Shown: positions 34,938 through 47,545, counted from the first letter of the stretch. The stretch: DNA of 64,000 nt from Streptomyces pluripotens (GCF_000802245.2 NZ_CP021080.1:4340001-4404000), one strand, 5' to 3'. A program made the numbers and translations. The notes: a model not told the origin generated them from the letters alone.

Positions 34938-35825
34938 GTGAGCAGCGCATCGATTTCGCCGCACGGCTTCGTGACCGTCCGGGGGCGCGGCTACCGCCCC
35001 GATCGGGTCGACGCGTGCATGGAGGCGCTGTCGCAGGATCGGGACGCCGCGTGGGAGCGCGCAGCGCGGCTGACTGTGCTCGCCAGGGACATGGAAGCGG
35101 AGGTCGCCCGCCTGCGCGAGACCGTCACCGCTCTCGCACCGCAGGCGTACGACACGCTCGGGGAGCGTGCCCGGCACGTGTTCCAGCTGGTGCTGGACGA
35201 AGCGGCGGACGTCCGGGAGCGCGCCCGGCACGAAGCCGGCCAACGGCTCGCGCAGGCCGAGGCCGAGGCCGAGGGCGTGCGCCAGGAGGGGCAAGAGGCG
35301 GCCCACGCGCTTCGTGCGGAGGCTGACGAACGCTGCCGCCAGCGGCTTCTTGCCGCGCGCGCCGAGGCCGACGACCTCCGCGTCCGTGCCCGGCGCGGGG
35401 TGAAGGCATGCCGTGGAGAGGCTCTCGCAGCGTTGCGCGAGATGCGGCAGCGCACCACCGGCATGCTGGCCGAGCAGTCCCGGGAGCACGCCGAAGGATG
35501 GGCCGCGGCCGAGCGTGCGGAAGCCGGCAGGGCCGCGGCGTTCGACGCCTGGCAGGCCGAGCAGGTGAACCGGGCCGAGACCGCGCTGTCCGAGGCCAAA
35601 CGGGCTCTCAGCGAGGCCGAGGAGTCCGCGCGCCGCTGCCAGGAGGAGGCACGGGCGCGTGCTGCTGAGGTCATCGCCGCCGCCCGTGTGCGCGAGGAAC
35701 GCATCGCCCGGGAAACGGAACAGGTGTTGTGCGAGCACGGCGAGACCTGGGACGACGTACGGGCGCACATGGACCATGTGCGCAGCAGCCTGATCACACT
35801 GACGGGCCGGGCCGCTCTGGAGTAG
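34938..35825 (+). CDS. DivIVA/Scy-like coiled-coil protein
   Basis: 295 residues. The N-terminal segment FVTVRGRGYRPDRVDACMEAL resembles the membrane-targeting head of DivIVA-like proteins in which 'RGY' motifs begin the fold. From about residue 30 to 275 the chain is almost continuous coiled coil, rich in Ala, Glu and Arg (ERARHEAGQRLAQAEAEAEG). In Streptomyces these proteins, often labelled cellulose-binding, are relatives of the polarisome components Scy and FilP. The GTG at 34938 follows GGAGAGGGGTTCCCAGG. Likely a cytoskeletal or scaffold role; target unknown. Confidence 0.75.
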   Translation: MSSASISPHGFVTVRGRGYRPDRVDACMEALSQDRDAAWERAARLTVLARDMEAEVARLRETVTALAPQAYDTLGERARHVFQLVLDEAADVRERARHEAGQRLAQAEAEAEGVRQEGQEAAHALRAEADERCRQRLLAARAEADDLRVRARRGVKACRGEALAALREMRQRTTGMLAEQSREHAEGWAAAERAEAGRAAAFDAWQAEQVNRAETALSEAKRALSEAEESARRCQEEARARAAEVIAAARVREERIARETEQVLCEHGETWDDVRAHMDHVRSSLITLTGRAALE

Positions 35826-36066
35826 CGGCCTCCTGGGACCCGGCGCCGAACCCTCCCCCCGCTCTCCGCCAGAACCGACCCCGTGGCCCGTGCAGCTACC
35901 TTCCGGAAGGGACGGGGTGCCTATAGAGGCACCAGCACCCGGCGTCGGCGAGCACGATTGTCCACAGCCCCCGGCGGCGCTCAGTGCGGCGTCGTAGGCT
36001 GGAGACTCCCGGCCGTTTCCCGCGTCGGGCTCTTTGCGTTGCCCACCCCTGGACGGAAAAGCCCTC

Positions 36067-39633
<3,567 letters not shown>

Positions 39634-39741
39634 TCACTCCGTTCGGCCCCGTCTTCCCTGGCTGCCGCGGCAGCTACCGTAGGGGGAAGGCACCGCCGGC
39701 GCACGTGCCGGGCGGTCGAAGGCGAGTGGAGGGGACCCAGA

Positions 39742-40449
39742 GTGGCGCGTTTGGGGGGCGGGGTGGTCGCCGCTGTCATCGTGCTGATCGCCGGGGCCGG
39801 GTGCAAGGCCGGGCAGACCGAGGGTTCCTCCGGAACCAGGAGCGCGGGAGAGGCCCTGACCGCTGCAGGGTCGCTGACCGTCAAGGGACGTGCGCCCAAG
39901 ACCGGTTACTCCCGGGCCCGGTTCGGCACCCCCTGGGCGGACACGGATTCCAACTCCTGCGACACCCGTGACGACATACTCAAACGCGACCTGAAGAACG
40001 TGAGGTTCACCGGGGGGACCTGCAAGGTCTCCTACGGCCTGCTCGACCGGGACCCGTACTCCGACAAGGCCATCACCTACCGGCGAGGCCGGAGCCAGGT
40101 TGACATCGACCATGTCGTGGCCCTCTCGGACGCCTGGCAGAAGGGCGCCAAGTACTGGGACCCCAGCAAGCGCATAGCGCTGGCCAACGACCCGCTCAAC
40201 CTCATCGCGGTCGATGCGGGTGCCAACCGCGGCAAAGGAGACGGTGACGCGGCCACCTGGCTCCCGTCCAACAAGGCCTACCGCTGTACCTATGTCGCCA
40301 CGCAAGTGGCGGTCAAGAAGAAGTACGGCCTGTGGGTCACCGCAGCCGAACGGACCGCGATGAAGCAGGTCCTCGCCACCTGCCCGGACCAGAAGCTCCC
40401 CACGGGTGGCAATCCGACCAGGGCGCCGGAGCGCTTCCGAGCCCGCTGA
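39742..40449 (+). CDS. Secreted HNH-type (DUF1524) nuclease lipoprotein
   Basis: 235 residues. A short N-terminal hydrophobic signal ends at a lipobox (IAGAGC, Cys about 21). The mature part has the GmrSD/DUF1524-type HNH motif DIDHVVALSDAWQKGA with downstream Asn-rich LANDPLNLIAVDAGANRGKG and paired Cys residues. Members of this group are extracellular, often DNA-degrading, enzymes. The GTG at 39742 follows GGAGGGGACC. It lies 108 nt after mfd; that gap has a 14-nt palindrome at 39661-39674 (GCTGCCGCGGCAGC). Confidence 0.88.
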   Translation: MARLGGGVVAAVIVLIAGAGCKAGQTEGSSGTRSAGEALTAAGSLTVKGRAPKTGYSRARFGTPWADTDSNSCDTRDDILKRDLKNVRFTGGTCKVSYGLLDRDPYSDKAITYRRGRSQVDIDHVVALSDAWQKGAKYWDPSKRIALANDPLNLIAVDAGANRGKGDGDAATWLPSNKAYRCTYVATQVAVKKKYGLWVTAAERTAMKQVLATCPDQKLPTGGNPTRAPERFRAR

Positions 40450-40672
40450 AGGGAGAGGACCACCCCCCGAACCGAGCTCCCTGAAGAGGGAGGCCACCCT
40501 GAACACGGAAGCCGGTCGCTGAGCGCGACGGCCATCCGTCGTGCCGGGGAAGAACCCCTGCGCGGACCTGCCGCCGACCACCACCGGCTCCTGAACGGAC
40601 TTCGGGAAACGGCGAAGGGGCCGACAGCCTGACCGCGCCGCTGGGCGCGTCCGCTTGTCGGCCTTCTGGTGA

Positions 40673-40707
40673 GGCAGCCTGCCGGTCCCCCGATCCGGCA
40701 GGCTGCC
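40673..40707. terminator. Bidirectional terminator between convergent genes
   Basis: Arms GGCAGCCTGCCGG (40673-40685) and CCGGCAGGCTGCC (40695-40707) pair over 13 bp around a 9-nt loop, followed by CGTTT. It lies in the 295-nt gap between the HNH lipoprotein and the convergent lipoprotein gene. Nothing else certain is seen in that gap. Confidence 0.75.
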
Positions 40708-40744
40708 CGTTTCGTGGATCAGGCGGCTCTGCCGCCCTTTCGGG

Positions 40745-41434
40745 TCACGCGGCCGACTTCTTCTGCAGGGCCCCCAGGATCTCGGTCGCCATCTTCTTCG
40801 CGGTCGCGGCGCCGTTGTCGGTGCCGGCGGTGGACGCCGTCGTGATCACGGCGTGCCCGGAGCGGACCGCGATGAGGGTGGTGCCGTTTTCCCAGGTGCC
40901 GCTCTTCAGCGTGATCGTGAAGGCCTCGTCACCGAGCCCGGGCGTGGGCTTGTTCGTGAGGCTGACCTTGGCGTGTGCGTCGGTGTCCGTGAACGTCGCA
41001 CACTGCGTGGTGAAGGCCCTCAGCGACTTCATCACCTTCTTGGCCCTGGTGCCCTGGAACTCGTCGATCTCCTGAAACATGTCCTGGGTCTTGTCCCTGA
41101 TCATGTATTCGTTCTGCGCGAACGACACCCCGCCCTTGTACCCGCTCGCCTGGATCCAGGACGTTTCCTCCAGCCTGGGGCAGTCCGGCTTCGTGGTGTT
41201 CTTGGCGGACGGCGAGAGGAAATGGCCTCCGCTGTCCGATGCGCCGTCGGCCTGCGCGGTGAACCCTGCCGGGAACACCGAGGCGGGCGCCAGTGCCGTC
41301 TTGAGCTGTGTACCGGTGAGCAGCCCGGCGTTGGGATCCTTGGCTGGCTTGCTGGCGAAGGGGGAACAGGCGGACAGCGCCAGGGGGAGTGCCGCGACGG
41401 CCAACAGCGTGACGACACGGGATGGAAGGTGCAT
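40745..41434 (-). CDS. Lipoprotein of unknown function
   Basis: 229 residues. Signal peptide VVTLLAVAALPLALSAC with lipobox LSAC (Cys23) predicts membrane anchoring on the outer face. The mature domain has a LTGTQLKTALAP start, single Cys in 'KPDCPRLEETSW' and 'TTQCATF', and a 'FTITLKSGTWENGTTLIAVRSGHAVITT' beta-rich end, resembling PknH-sensor-like (extracellular) domains common in actinobacterial lipoproteins; this resemblance is a weak recollection. Downstream it is bounded by the convergent terminator. Confidence 0.72.
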   Translation of the reverse strand: MHLPSRVVTLLAVAALPLALSACSPFASKPAKDPNAGLLTGTQLKTALAPASVFPAGFTAQADGASDSGGHFLSPSAKNTTKPDCPRLEETSWIQASGYKGGVSFAQNEYMIRDKTQDMFQEIDEFQGTRAKKVMKSLRAFTTQCATFTDTDAHAKVSLTNKPTPGLGDEAFTITLKSGTWENGTTLIAVRSGHAVITTASTAGTDNGAATAKKMATEILGALQKKSAA

Positions 41435-41472
41435 GACAGTCCTTCAGAAGGATGGGTGATACGGGGGAAATG

Positions 41473-41490
41473 CGTACGGCGCGCCGTACG
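41473..41490. promoter_or_regulatory. 18-bp perfect palindrome upstream of the lipoprotein gene
   Basis: CGTACGGCGCGCCGTACG is its own reverse complement over 18 nt, 38 nt upstream of the lipoprotein start codon. A perfect dyad of this size at promoter distance suggests an operator. It is the only clear structure noted in the 361-nt gene-free stretch 41435-41795. Confidence 0.5.
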
Positions 41491-41795
41491 TCGTTCGGAA
41501 GCGGCTACAGCGGGAGTTCCGGGCTGGCGGCCGGGAGTCGACGAGACGCAGCCGGACGTGGGGGAGACGCAGAGAGCGGGCATCCCGGGCCACATAGCGG
41601 TGACCGAGTCTTCAGAGGCTGGTCAAAGCGCCCGCCTGTGCTGGAATCCATACTCTGCGCTGACGCGGTCTCGTGGCTTGCGGGGGACGGGACGGGGCGG
41701 GGTGCGTGCGACGTGTCACATGGCGGTCCTTGGAGGAGAGGTGAGAAGTGGTGGGCGCGCGGGGTGAAGGAGCCGGGGCCGGAGGGCCCGCCGGG

Positions 41796-42488
41796 TCAGG
41801 CGGTCTTCTTCCAGTTGCCGCAGCCGGTCGTCTTGAAGTAGGCGTCCGACGGGCGGATGGTGACGACGGCCGTGCCGGTCACGTTGTTGTTGGCGATGAT
41901 CGAGTTCAGCCCGTGCTCGGCGTCCTTGGTGCGCTCCCAGTAGCAGGAGTCGTCCTTGTTCCCGGTCGACTTGTACGTGCCCGGCGCGATGTCCGTGCCG
42001 ACCTTGTACATCCCCCCGTTGCCGTCCATCGAAGAGGCCGGCGTGCCCTTCGCCTTCGGGTCGACGGCCTCCCAGTCCTTGCAGCCCTCGGACTTGAACA
42101 CCTTGTCGGTGGCCTTGATGGTGACGTAACTCGTGCCGCTGACGTTGTCGTTGGCGAGCAGCGAGTCCATTTCGCCCGAGGCGTCCTTGGCGCGCTCCCA
42201 GTAACACATGTCGTCGGCGTTGCCTGACGTGCGGTACGTGCCCGGCTTCACGTCCGAGCCGACCTGGTAGTCGCCGTCACCGGCGAAGGCGACCTTCTTC
42301 TTCTCGGTCGTCTTCTTGTCCCCCGAGTCCTTCTTGCCCCCGGACTTGTGTGTGGCGGAGGCCGAAGAGTCCTTGCCGCTGCCGTTGGAGCCGTCGCTCT
42401 TGTCACCGTTGCCTGCGGTTGCCGATATGGCACCGATGACGACGATCCCTGCGACGGCCCCCAGCGCGACCTTGGCCTTCATACCCAT
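41796..42488 (-). CDS. Exported protein with two internal repeats
   Basis: 230 residues. An N-terminal hydrophobic stretch (VALGAVAGIVVIGAISATA) acts as signal or anchor; a Ser/Lys/Asp-rich linker follows. Then two ~75-residue copies of one domain: 'YQVGSDVKPGTYRTSGNADDMCYWER' and 'YKVGTDIAPGTYKSTGNKDDSCYWER', each continuing to 'VTI..(T/S)D..FK...GC..W' with two Cys per copy, probably one disulfide each. I recognise this as a recurrent actinobacterial secreted repeat but know no function. ATG at 42486-42488 preceded by GGGGAGGG. Confidence 0.75.
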   Translation of the reverse strand: MGMKAKVALGAVAGIVVIGAISATAGNGDKSDGSNGSGKDSSASATHKSGGKKDSGDKKTTEKKKVAFAGDGDYQVGSDVKPGTYRTSGNADDMCYWERAKDASGEMDSLLANDNVSGTSYVTIKATDKVFKSEGCKDWEAVDPKAKGTPASSMDGNGGMYKVGTDIAPGTYKSTGNKDDSCYWERTKDAEHGLNSIIANNNVTGTAVVTIRPSDAYFKTTGCGNWKKTA

Positions 42489-42560
42489 GGCGATCCCTCC
42501 CCAACGTGGCGACCACCCCCTCCGGCAGTCGCTCGGTTCGCTGGGTCAATAAGAACAGAG

Positions 42561-42590
42561 CCTGTGAACCGAGTCAACACAGTTCACAGG
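42561..42590. promoter_or_regulatory. 9-bp inverted repeat upstream of the methylase gene
   Basis: CCTGTGAAC (42561-42569) and GTTCACAGG (42582-42590) are exact complements separated by 12 nt, 87 nt before the methylase start and 73 nt from the divergent gene. The half-site GTTCACAGG recurs inside the methylase gene at 43088-43096, and GTGAAC recurs five times shortly after it. Confidence 0.55.
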
Positions 42591-42676
42591 ATCGACTGAG
42601 TGCACGCGCGTGAATGCGTGGATCGCGTGTACGCCGGTATGCTCGGTGCACACATGGGACGAGGGGAGTGGGGCGG

Positions 42677-45010
42677 GTGCAGGACAATGCGACAGAGGTG
42701 ACGGCGGCCGGTATCGCGCGGCTCGCTGGAGTGGGCCGCGCTGCCGTCAGCAACTGGCGTCGCCGCCACGCAGACTTCCCCAAGCCGGTCGGCGGCACCG
42801 AGACCAGCCCGTCGTTCGCGCTCGCCGAGGTCGAGGCCTGGCTCCGCAAGCAGGGAAAACTCGCCGAGGTCCCGCTGCGTGAACGTGTCTGGCAGCAACT
42901 GGCCGGTCACCCCGAGGGCCCGTTGGTGGCCCTGGTGCACGTCGGTTGCGTGCTGCTGCTGATCCACGAGCGCCCCACCGTGTGGCTCGAAGCGAGCGCT
43001 GGTTCCGACGCACGGCTGGCCGCGATGCTGCCCGGCGTTCTGGAGGACGCGCTGGCGCCGCGCTTCGGCGGTCCGTCGGGCCGAGCGGTTCACAGGGGCC
43101 GTTCTGTCGGTGGCGCGGAGGCCGTGAACGCCTCCCAGCAGGCACGGAACGTGAACACCCTGCAGGCCGCACCTGCTGTGGATCCTGGCCCGGTCCCGCC
43201 TGTCGCGAACTCCGCACCGACCACATCCGACGTGAACGCGGCACCCGAGCCGCCGGGTGTGAACTCCTCATCGACCCCGCACCATGTGAACACCCCACCA
43301 CCTGTTCCCCGCGTCCCTGCGGCGCTGGGAACGTACGCCCGGCGCAGCGCCCGCGCGGAGCACAGCCCCCATGCGGGGCGCGACACCCTTGCCTTGCGTA
43401 TGCCCACCGGACCTCAGATCCTCGCCTCCGCCCAGCTTCTACGCGGTGCCGCCGAGCTGGCCGCCGAGGCCGGGGCGCGGCAGACGTTCGAGTTCCTGCT
43501 GAGCCGGCATGTGGACGCCAACCCCCGCCAGTACACGCTGACCCCGGCCGAGCTCGCCGGTGTCATGGCCGACCTCGCCGGCCCTGCCCGAACCGTGCTG
43601 GACCCGGCCTGCGGCACCGGGGCCTTGCTGCGTGCCGTCGACCCGCGTCCCGACCAGGAGCTATACGCCCAGGACAGCGCCCCCGACCTGGCCGCACTCA
43701 CCGCGCTGCGGCTTGCCCTGCACTCCCGCGCCGCCGTGCGCGGGGTCGCAGGCGATGCCCTGCGCGCCGATGCCTATCCGGAGCTGCGCGCGGACGCGGT
43801 CCTGTGCCACCCCCCGTTCAACGAGCGCAATTGGGGCCACGACGAACTCGCCTACGACCCCCGTTGGGAGTATGGCTTCCCGGCCCGCACCGAGTCCGAG
43901 CTGGCCTGGGTGCAGCACGCGTTGGCCCGGCTGGCCGACGGCGGCACCGCCGTCCTGCTCATGCCGCCGGCCGTCGCGTCCCGACGTTCCGGGCGCCGGA
44001 TCCGCGCCGACCTGCTGCGCCGGGGGGCGCTCAGAGCCGTCGTCGCGCTGCCGCTTGGGGCGGCACCGCCGTACAACATCCCGCTGCACGTATGGGTGTT
44101 GCGCCGGCCCGGCCGGACTCCGGTGACGCCCGAGGTGCTGCTGGTGGACGCCGGGAGGTTCGCCGGGGAGGGGAAGGCAGGCCCGGACTGGCAGGCGGTG
44201 CGGGACGCCGTCCTGGACGCCTGGGGCGCCTTCGCGCGTGACGGGCGGCTCGGCGAACGACCCGGACTCGCGCGTTCCGTTCCGGTCATCGAACTCCTCG
44301 ACGACGACGTGGACCTGGCCCCCGCCCGTCATCTGCCGCCGGCGGCAGACGGCGGCGCGGAGCAGCTCACGGAGGTGCGCGAGCGCCTCGGTGCGACCCT
44401 GCGCCTGACCGTCGAGCTCACCCCGCCCCCCGCTGACCCGGCCTCGCCGGTGCGCTGGCCGCTCACCACCGTTGGCGAACTCGCGCGTGGGGGCGCGCTG
44501 GTGCTGCGCACCGGCGGGAACGGTGGCCACGCGCGGGCGCCCGTGCTCACCGACCACGATGTCCTCTCCGGAACCGCGCCCTCGGGCACGCTCCCGGAGA
44601 GTGAGGAGGAGGCCGTACTGACCGAGCCGGGCGACGTCGTCGTACCGGTGCTCGGCGGTGGCGCAGTGGCGCGCGTGGTCGATGACGCCACGGAGGGCGC
44701 CGCCCTGGGGCGCAACCTCGTGCTTCTGCGCCCCGACCGTACGGCGCTCGACCCCTGGTTCCTGGCCGGCTTCCTCCGAGGCACCACCAACAACCGGCAG
44801 GCCAGCAGCTACGCCTCCACCGCGACCCGGCTGGACGTGCGCCGGATGCAGCTGCCCCGGCTCCCCCTGGACGAACAACGGCGTTACGGCGCGCGTTTCC
44901 GCGCACTCGACGAGTTCGAGCGGGTGTTGCGCCATGCGGGTCGGCTCGGAGAGCAGTTGGTGCGCGGGATGTACGACGGGCTCACCGACGGCACGGTCAC
45001 GCCCGACTGA
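42677..45010 (+). CDS. Solo N6-adenine DNA methylase-like protein with winged-helix head and specificity-like tail
   Basis: 777 residues. Residues ~5-65 form a helix-turn-helix (AAGIARLAGVGRAAVSNWRRR). Residues 149-211 are seven 9-residue repeats. The type I HsdM-like core (~260-560) has motif I VLDPACGTGALL, but motif IV, normally [DNS]PPF/Y, reads HPPF (H378) in 'LCHPPFNERNWGHDELAYDPRWEY'. The last ~170 residues (WPLTTVGELARGG...RNLVLLRPD...RRMQLPRLPL) resemble an HsdS target-recognition half. No restriction gene is nearby. GTG at 42677 preceded by GAGGGGAG. Could be an orphan methylase or, given the motif change, a DNA-binding relative without activity. Confidence 0.83.
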   Translation: MQDNATEVTAAGIARLAGVGRAAVSNWRRRHADFPKPVGGTETSPSFALAEVEAWLRKQGKLAEVPLRERVWQQLAGHPEGPLVALVHVGCVLLLIHERPTVWLEASAGSDARLAAMLPGVLEDALAPRFGGPSGRAVHRGRSVGGAEAVNASQQARNVNTLQAAPAVDPGPVPPVANSAPTTSDVNAAPEPPGVNSSSTPHHVNTPPPVPRVPAALGTYARRSARAEHSPHAGRDTLALRMPTGPQILASAQLLRGAAELAAEAGARQTFEFLLSRHVDANPRQYTLTPAELAGVMADLAGPARTVLDPACGTGALLRAVDPRPDQELYAQDSAPDLAALTALRLALHSRAAVRGVAGDALRADAYPELRADAVLCHPPFNERNWGHDELAYDPRWEYGFPARTESELAWVQHALARLADGGTAVLLMPPAVASRRSGRRIRADLLRRGALRAVVALPLGAAPPYNIPLHVWVLRRPGRTPVTPEVLLVDAGRFAGEGKAGPDWQAVRDAVLDAWGAFARDGRLGERPGLARSVPVIELLDDDVDLAPARHLPPAADGGAEQLTEVRERLGATLRLTVELTPPPADPASPVRWPLTTVGELARGGALVLRTGGNGGHARAPVLTDHDVLSGTAPSGTLPESEEEAVLTEPGDVVVPVLGGGAVARVVDDATEGAALGRNLVLLRPDRTALDPWFLAGFLRGTTNNRQASSYASTATRLDVRRMQLPRLPLDEQRRYGARFRALDEFERVLRHAGRLGEQLVRGMYDGLTDGTVTPD
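43121..43309 (+). repeat. Seven 27-bp (nine-residue) tandem repeats inside the methylase gene
   Basis: Seven consecutive 27-nt units encode x-V-N-x6 peptides (AVNASQQAR, NVNTLQAAP, AVDPGPVPP, VANSAPTTS, DVNAAPEPP, GVNSSSTPH, HVNTPPPVP). Five units carry GTGAAC at spacing of exactly 27 nt or a multiple (43124, 43151, 43232, 43259, 43286). Confidence 0.85.
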
Positions 45011-45175
45011 TCCCTGATCGACCGCCGAGTGCTGAGGGGCCCGGCAACGGTTCGGTACAGGCCGGGCCGCTCGTCCATGCCGGGCCATATGCTCGAAGCG
45101 ACAGGCGTACGACCGGCGTTGCCCGACCCGGAGCACACCGGACGGGCACACCCATTTCAGGCATCAGGAGCAGCC

Positions 45176-45871
45176 ATGCAGGGCCACGGCCACGGTCAGT
45201 CGGTGAAGAAGCCACCGCACACCGGGTGGTTGGTCTTCCTGCGTGTGCTGTTCGTGGCGCTCGGCTTCCTCAGCTTCGGCTTGCTGGCTTGGGCGATGAT
45301 GCTGCGGCTGGCCGCCGTCACGCGCCGGTCACTGGACTGGGGGCTGTTCGTCGCGACGCTGGTCGCAGACATCCTCAGCTTCGTGCTGCTGGGGAGCGAG
45401 CCCGGCGACGACATCCACACCACCGGCGGTTACGTCGGCGTCGTGCTGCTGCTCATCCTGTTCGTGGGTGCGCCGGCGTACTACCTGGCCGCGGACATCC
45501 GCCATTTCATGGAGCGACAGACGCACCTGACGCAGCAGGTGGCGCCGGCGTACGGCTACCCAGGCCATCCGAGCCCGTACACGGCGACGACCACACCGAG
45601 CGCGGGATTCCGTCCCGTGGGGTATGTCTCCGGCACCCCCGCCTTTGCCGACGCACCCGTGGCCCCGCCCCTTCCCCCTCGCCCGTCCGCGGTGCCGCAC
45701 ACGCCCGTCGCTCCGTCGCCGCCGAACACCCCGCCGCCCAGGCACCCGGCGCCCGCCCGGATCGACCAGGTGCGAGCCGAACTGGATGAGCTGAGCGACT
45801 ACCTGCGCCAGCACGGCGGCGGGCGGGACGACGGCCACGGTGGGGTTCCCGGGCACGAGGGCGGCAGGTGA
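45176..45871 (+). CDS. Membrane protein upstream of the kinase
   Basis: 231 residues: three hydrophobic spans (WLVFLRVLFVALGFLSFGLLAWAM; GLFVATLVADILSFVLL; GYVGVVLLLILFVGAPAYYLA), then a ~100-residue Pro/Thr/Tyr-rich cytoplasmic tail and a short helix near the end (RIDQVRAELDELSDYLRQHG). ATG at 45176, with CAGGAG upstream. The tail ends in a GTGA overlap with the kinase gene, so the two are co-translated; the Thr-rich tail could be a kinase substrate, which is inference. Confidence 0.8.
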   Translation: MQGHGHGQSVKKPPHTGWLVFLRVLFVALGFLSFGLLAWAMMLRLAAVTRRSLDWGLFVATLVADILSFVLLGSEPGDDIHTTGGYVGVVLLLILFVGAPAYYLAADIRHFMERQTHLTQQVAPAYGYPGHPSPYTATTTPSAGFRPVGYVSGTPAFADAPVAPPLPPRPSAVPHTPVAPSPPNTPPPRHPAPARIDQVRAELDELSDYLRQHGGGRDDGHGGVPGHEGGR

Positions 45872-47403
45872 CCGTGGCGACAGGGCGGGTCGTCGCCGGC
45901 CGGTACGAACTGTCCACGCTCATCGGACAGGGCGGCATGGGCCAGGTCTGGACGGCGTACGACCAACGGCTCGACCGGCGCGTGGCGGTGAAACTGCTGC
46001 GCCCCGACAAGGTGGCGGGCCAGGAGGCGGACGAGCTGCGCCGCCGGTTCGTGCGTGAGTGCCGGGTGACCGCGCAGGTGGACCACCCCGGTCTGGTCAC
46101 CGTGCACGACGCGGGCAGCGAGGGCGACGAACTGTTCCTCGTCATGCAGTACGTAGATGGTGCGGACCTCTCCGACCATCTCGCCGAACACGATCCGTAC
46201 CCGTGGCAGTGGACGGTCGCGGTGGCCGCCCAGCTGTGCGCGGTGCTGAGCGCCGTGCACGCCGTGCCGATCATCCACCGCGACCTCAAACCGCGCAACG
46301 TGATGGTCAAGCAGGACGGCACGGTCACCGTGCTTGACCTGGGCGTCGCCTCGGTCATGGACACCGACACCACCCGCCTCACCCACACCGGATCCCCGAT
46401 CGGCTCGCCCGCCTACATGGCGCCCGAACAGGCGATGGGCGGCGCGGTCGGTCCGTACACCGACCTCTACGCGCTCGGCGTACTGATGCACGAACTGCTC
46501 AGCGGCGACGTGCCGTTCGTCGGCTCCACGGCGCTCGGCGTGCTGCACCGGCATCTGTACGAGCCCCCGCTACCGGTGCGCCGCATCCGCCCCGAGGTCC
46601 CCGAGGGACTCGAAACCCTCGTCCTGCGGCTGCTCGCCAAGGACCCGCAGCACCGGCCGGCGTCCGCGCAGGAGGTGTACGAGGACCTGGCAGTCCTTCT
46701 GCCCGCGCGGGGGACGCCGACGGGGGCGCCCTTGGACCCCACGCGGCCTTTCCTGCGTCCGCACGCCCCTTGGCCCGACCGCGCACGGACCCCTGCGCCC
46801 CAGCCCGCCTCCGTTGCGCCGGCGCCGCTGGTGGGCGAGAAACCCGATGTCGCCGCGGCCGTGGACGAGGTCAAGCGGCTGCTCGGGGAGGGGCGCATCA
46901 CCCAAGCCGTCGACATGCTCGGCACGATCCTGCCCGCTGCCGCCGAACAGCACGGCGAGCGCTCCCCGGTGGTGCGCACCCTGCGCAAGCAGTACGCGGC
47001 CACGCTCATGGACGACGGCCAGTACCGGCGCGCGCTGCCCGAACTGCGCCGCCTCGCCGACGAACGTGCCGCCGAGGCCGGCCAGGCGGACCCGCAGTCC
47101 CTGCGCTTCCGGTACGAGGCCGCGCAGTGTCTGGAACAACTGGGCGAACCGTCGGCCGCGCTGGCCGAGTACCGCGCGCTGCTGCCGTACTACGAGAACC
47201 AGTACGTCTCCGGCGACCTGCAGCTCGCCCACGAGGTCCGCCGGCGCATCGGCCACCTGCTGCTCGCCCTCGGCGACCGGCCGGCCGCGCACGACATCCT
47301 CGCGCGACTGCTGATGGAGGTGGAACGGATGCACGGACCCGGGTACCCCATGGCCGTGGAGATCCGCCGCACCCTGCAATGGCTGGGACAGGTGCACGGC
47401 TAG
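45868..47403 (+). CDS. Soluble Ser/Thr protein kinase with TPR-like C-terminus
   Basis: 511 residues. The kinase domain (1-~270) has the Gly loop IGQGGMGQVW, ATP-binding Lys42 (RVAVKLL), catalytic HRDLKPRN (H137-D139), DLG (D157) in place of DFG, and GSPAYMAPEQ. The remainder (~320-511) is helical with tetratricopeptide-like pairs (AQYAATLMDDGQYRRALPELRRL; AEYRALLPYYENQYVSGDLQLAHEVRRRIGHLLLALGDRPAAHDIL). No membrane span, unlike PknB. The GTG at 45868 overlaps the preceding membrane-protein gene by 4 nt. Confidence 0.92.
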   Translation: MTVATGRVVAGRYELSTLIGQGGMGQVWTAYDQRLDRRVAVKLLRPDKVAGQEADELRRRFVRECRVTAQVDHPGLVTVHDAGSEGDELFLVMQYVDGADLSDHLAEHDPYPWQWTVAVAAQLCAVLSAVHAVPIIHRDLKPRNVMVKQDGTVTVLDLGVASVMDTDTTRLTHTGSPIGSPAYMAPEQAMGGAVGPYTDLYALGVLMHELLSGDVPFVGSTALGVLHRHLYEPPLPVRRIRPEVPEGLETLVLRLLAKDPQHRPASAQEVYEDLAVLLPARGTPTGAPLDPTRPFLRPHAPWPDRARTPAPQPASVAPAPLVGEKPDVAAAVDEVKRLLGEGRITQAVDMLGTILPAAAEQHGERSPVVRTLRKQYAATLMDDGQYRRALPELRRLADERAAEAGQADPQSLRFRYEAAQCLEQLGEPSAALAEYRALLPYYENQYVSGDLQLAHEVRRRIGHLLLALGDRPAAHDILARLLMEVERMHGPGYPMAVEIRRTLQWLGQVHG

Positions 47404-47545
47404 GATGTGCCGTTCCTTGGGTGCTTCTCGTGAACCCGGGGATCTTGACTTGTGCGAACGCGGTGACGGAGCCCGGTACTTTGCGCTTCGTCGTCGCCGA
47501 ACAAGCACGCGCGCGGACCGCCGTGCACGATCAGGGGTGGGACTC

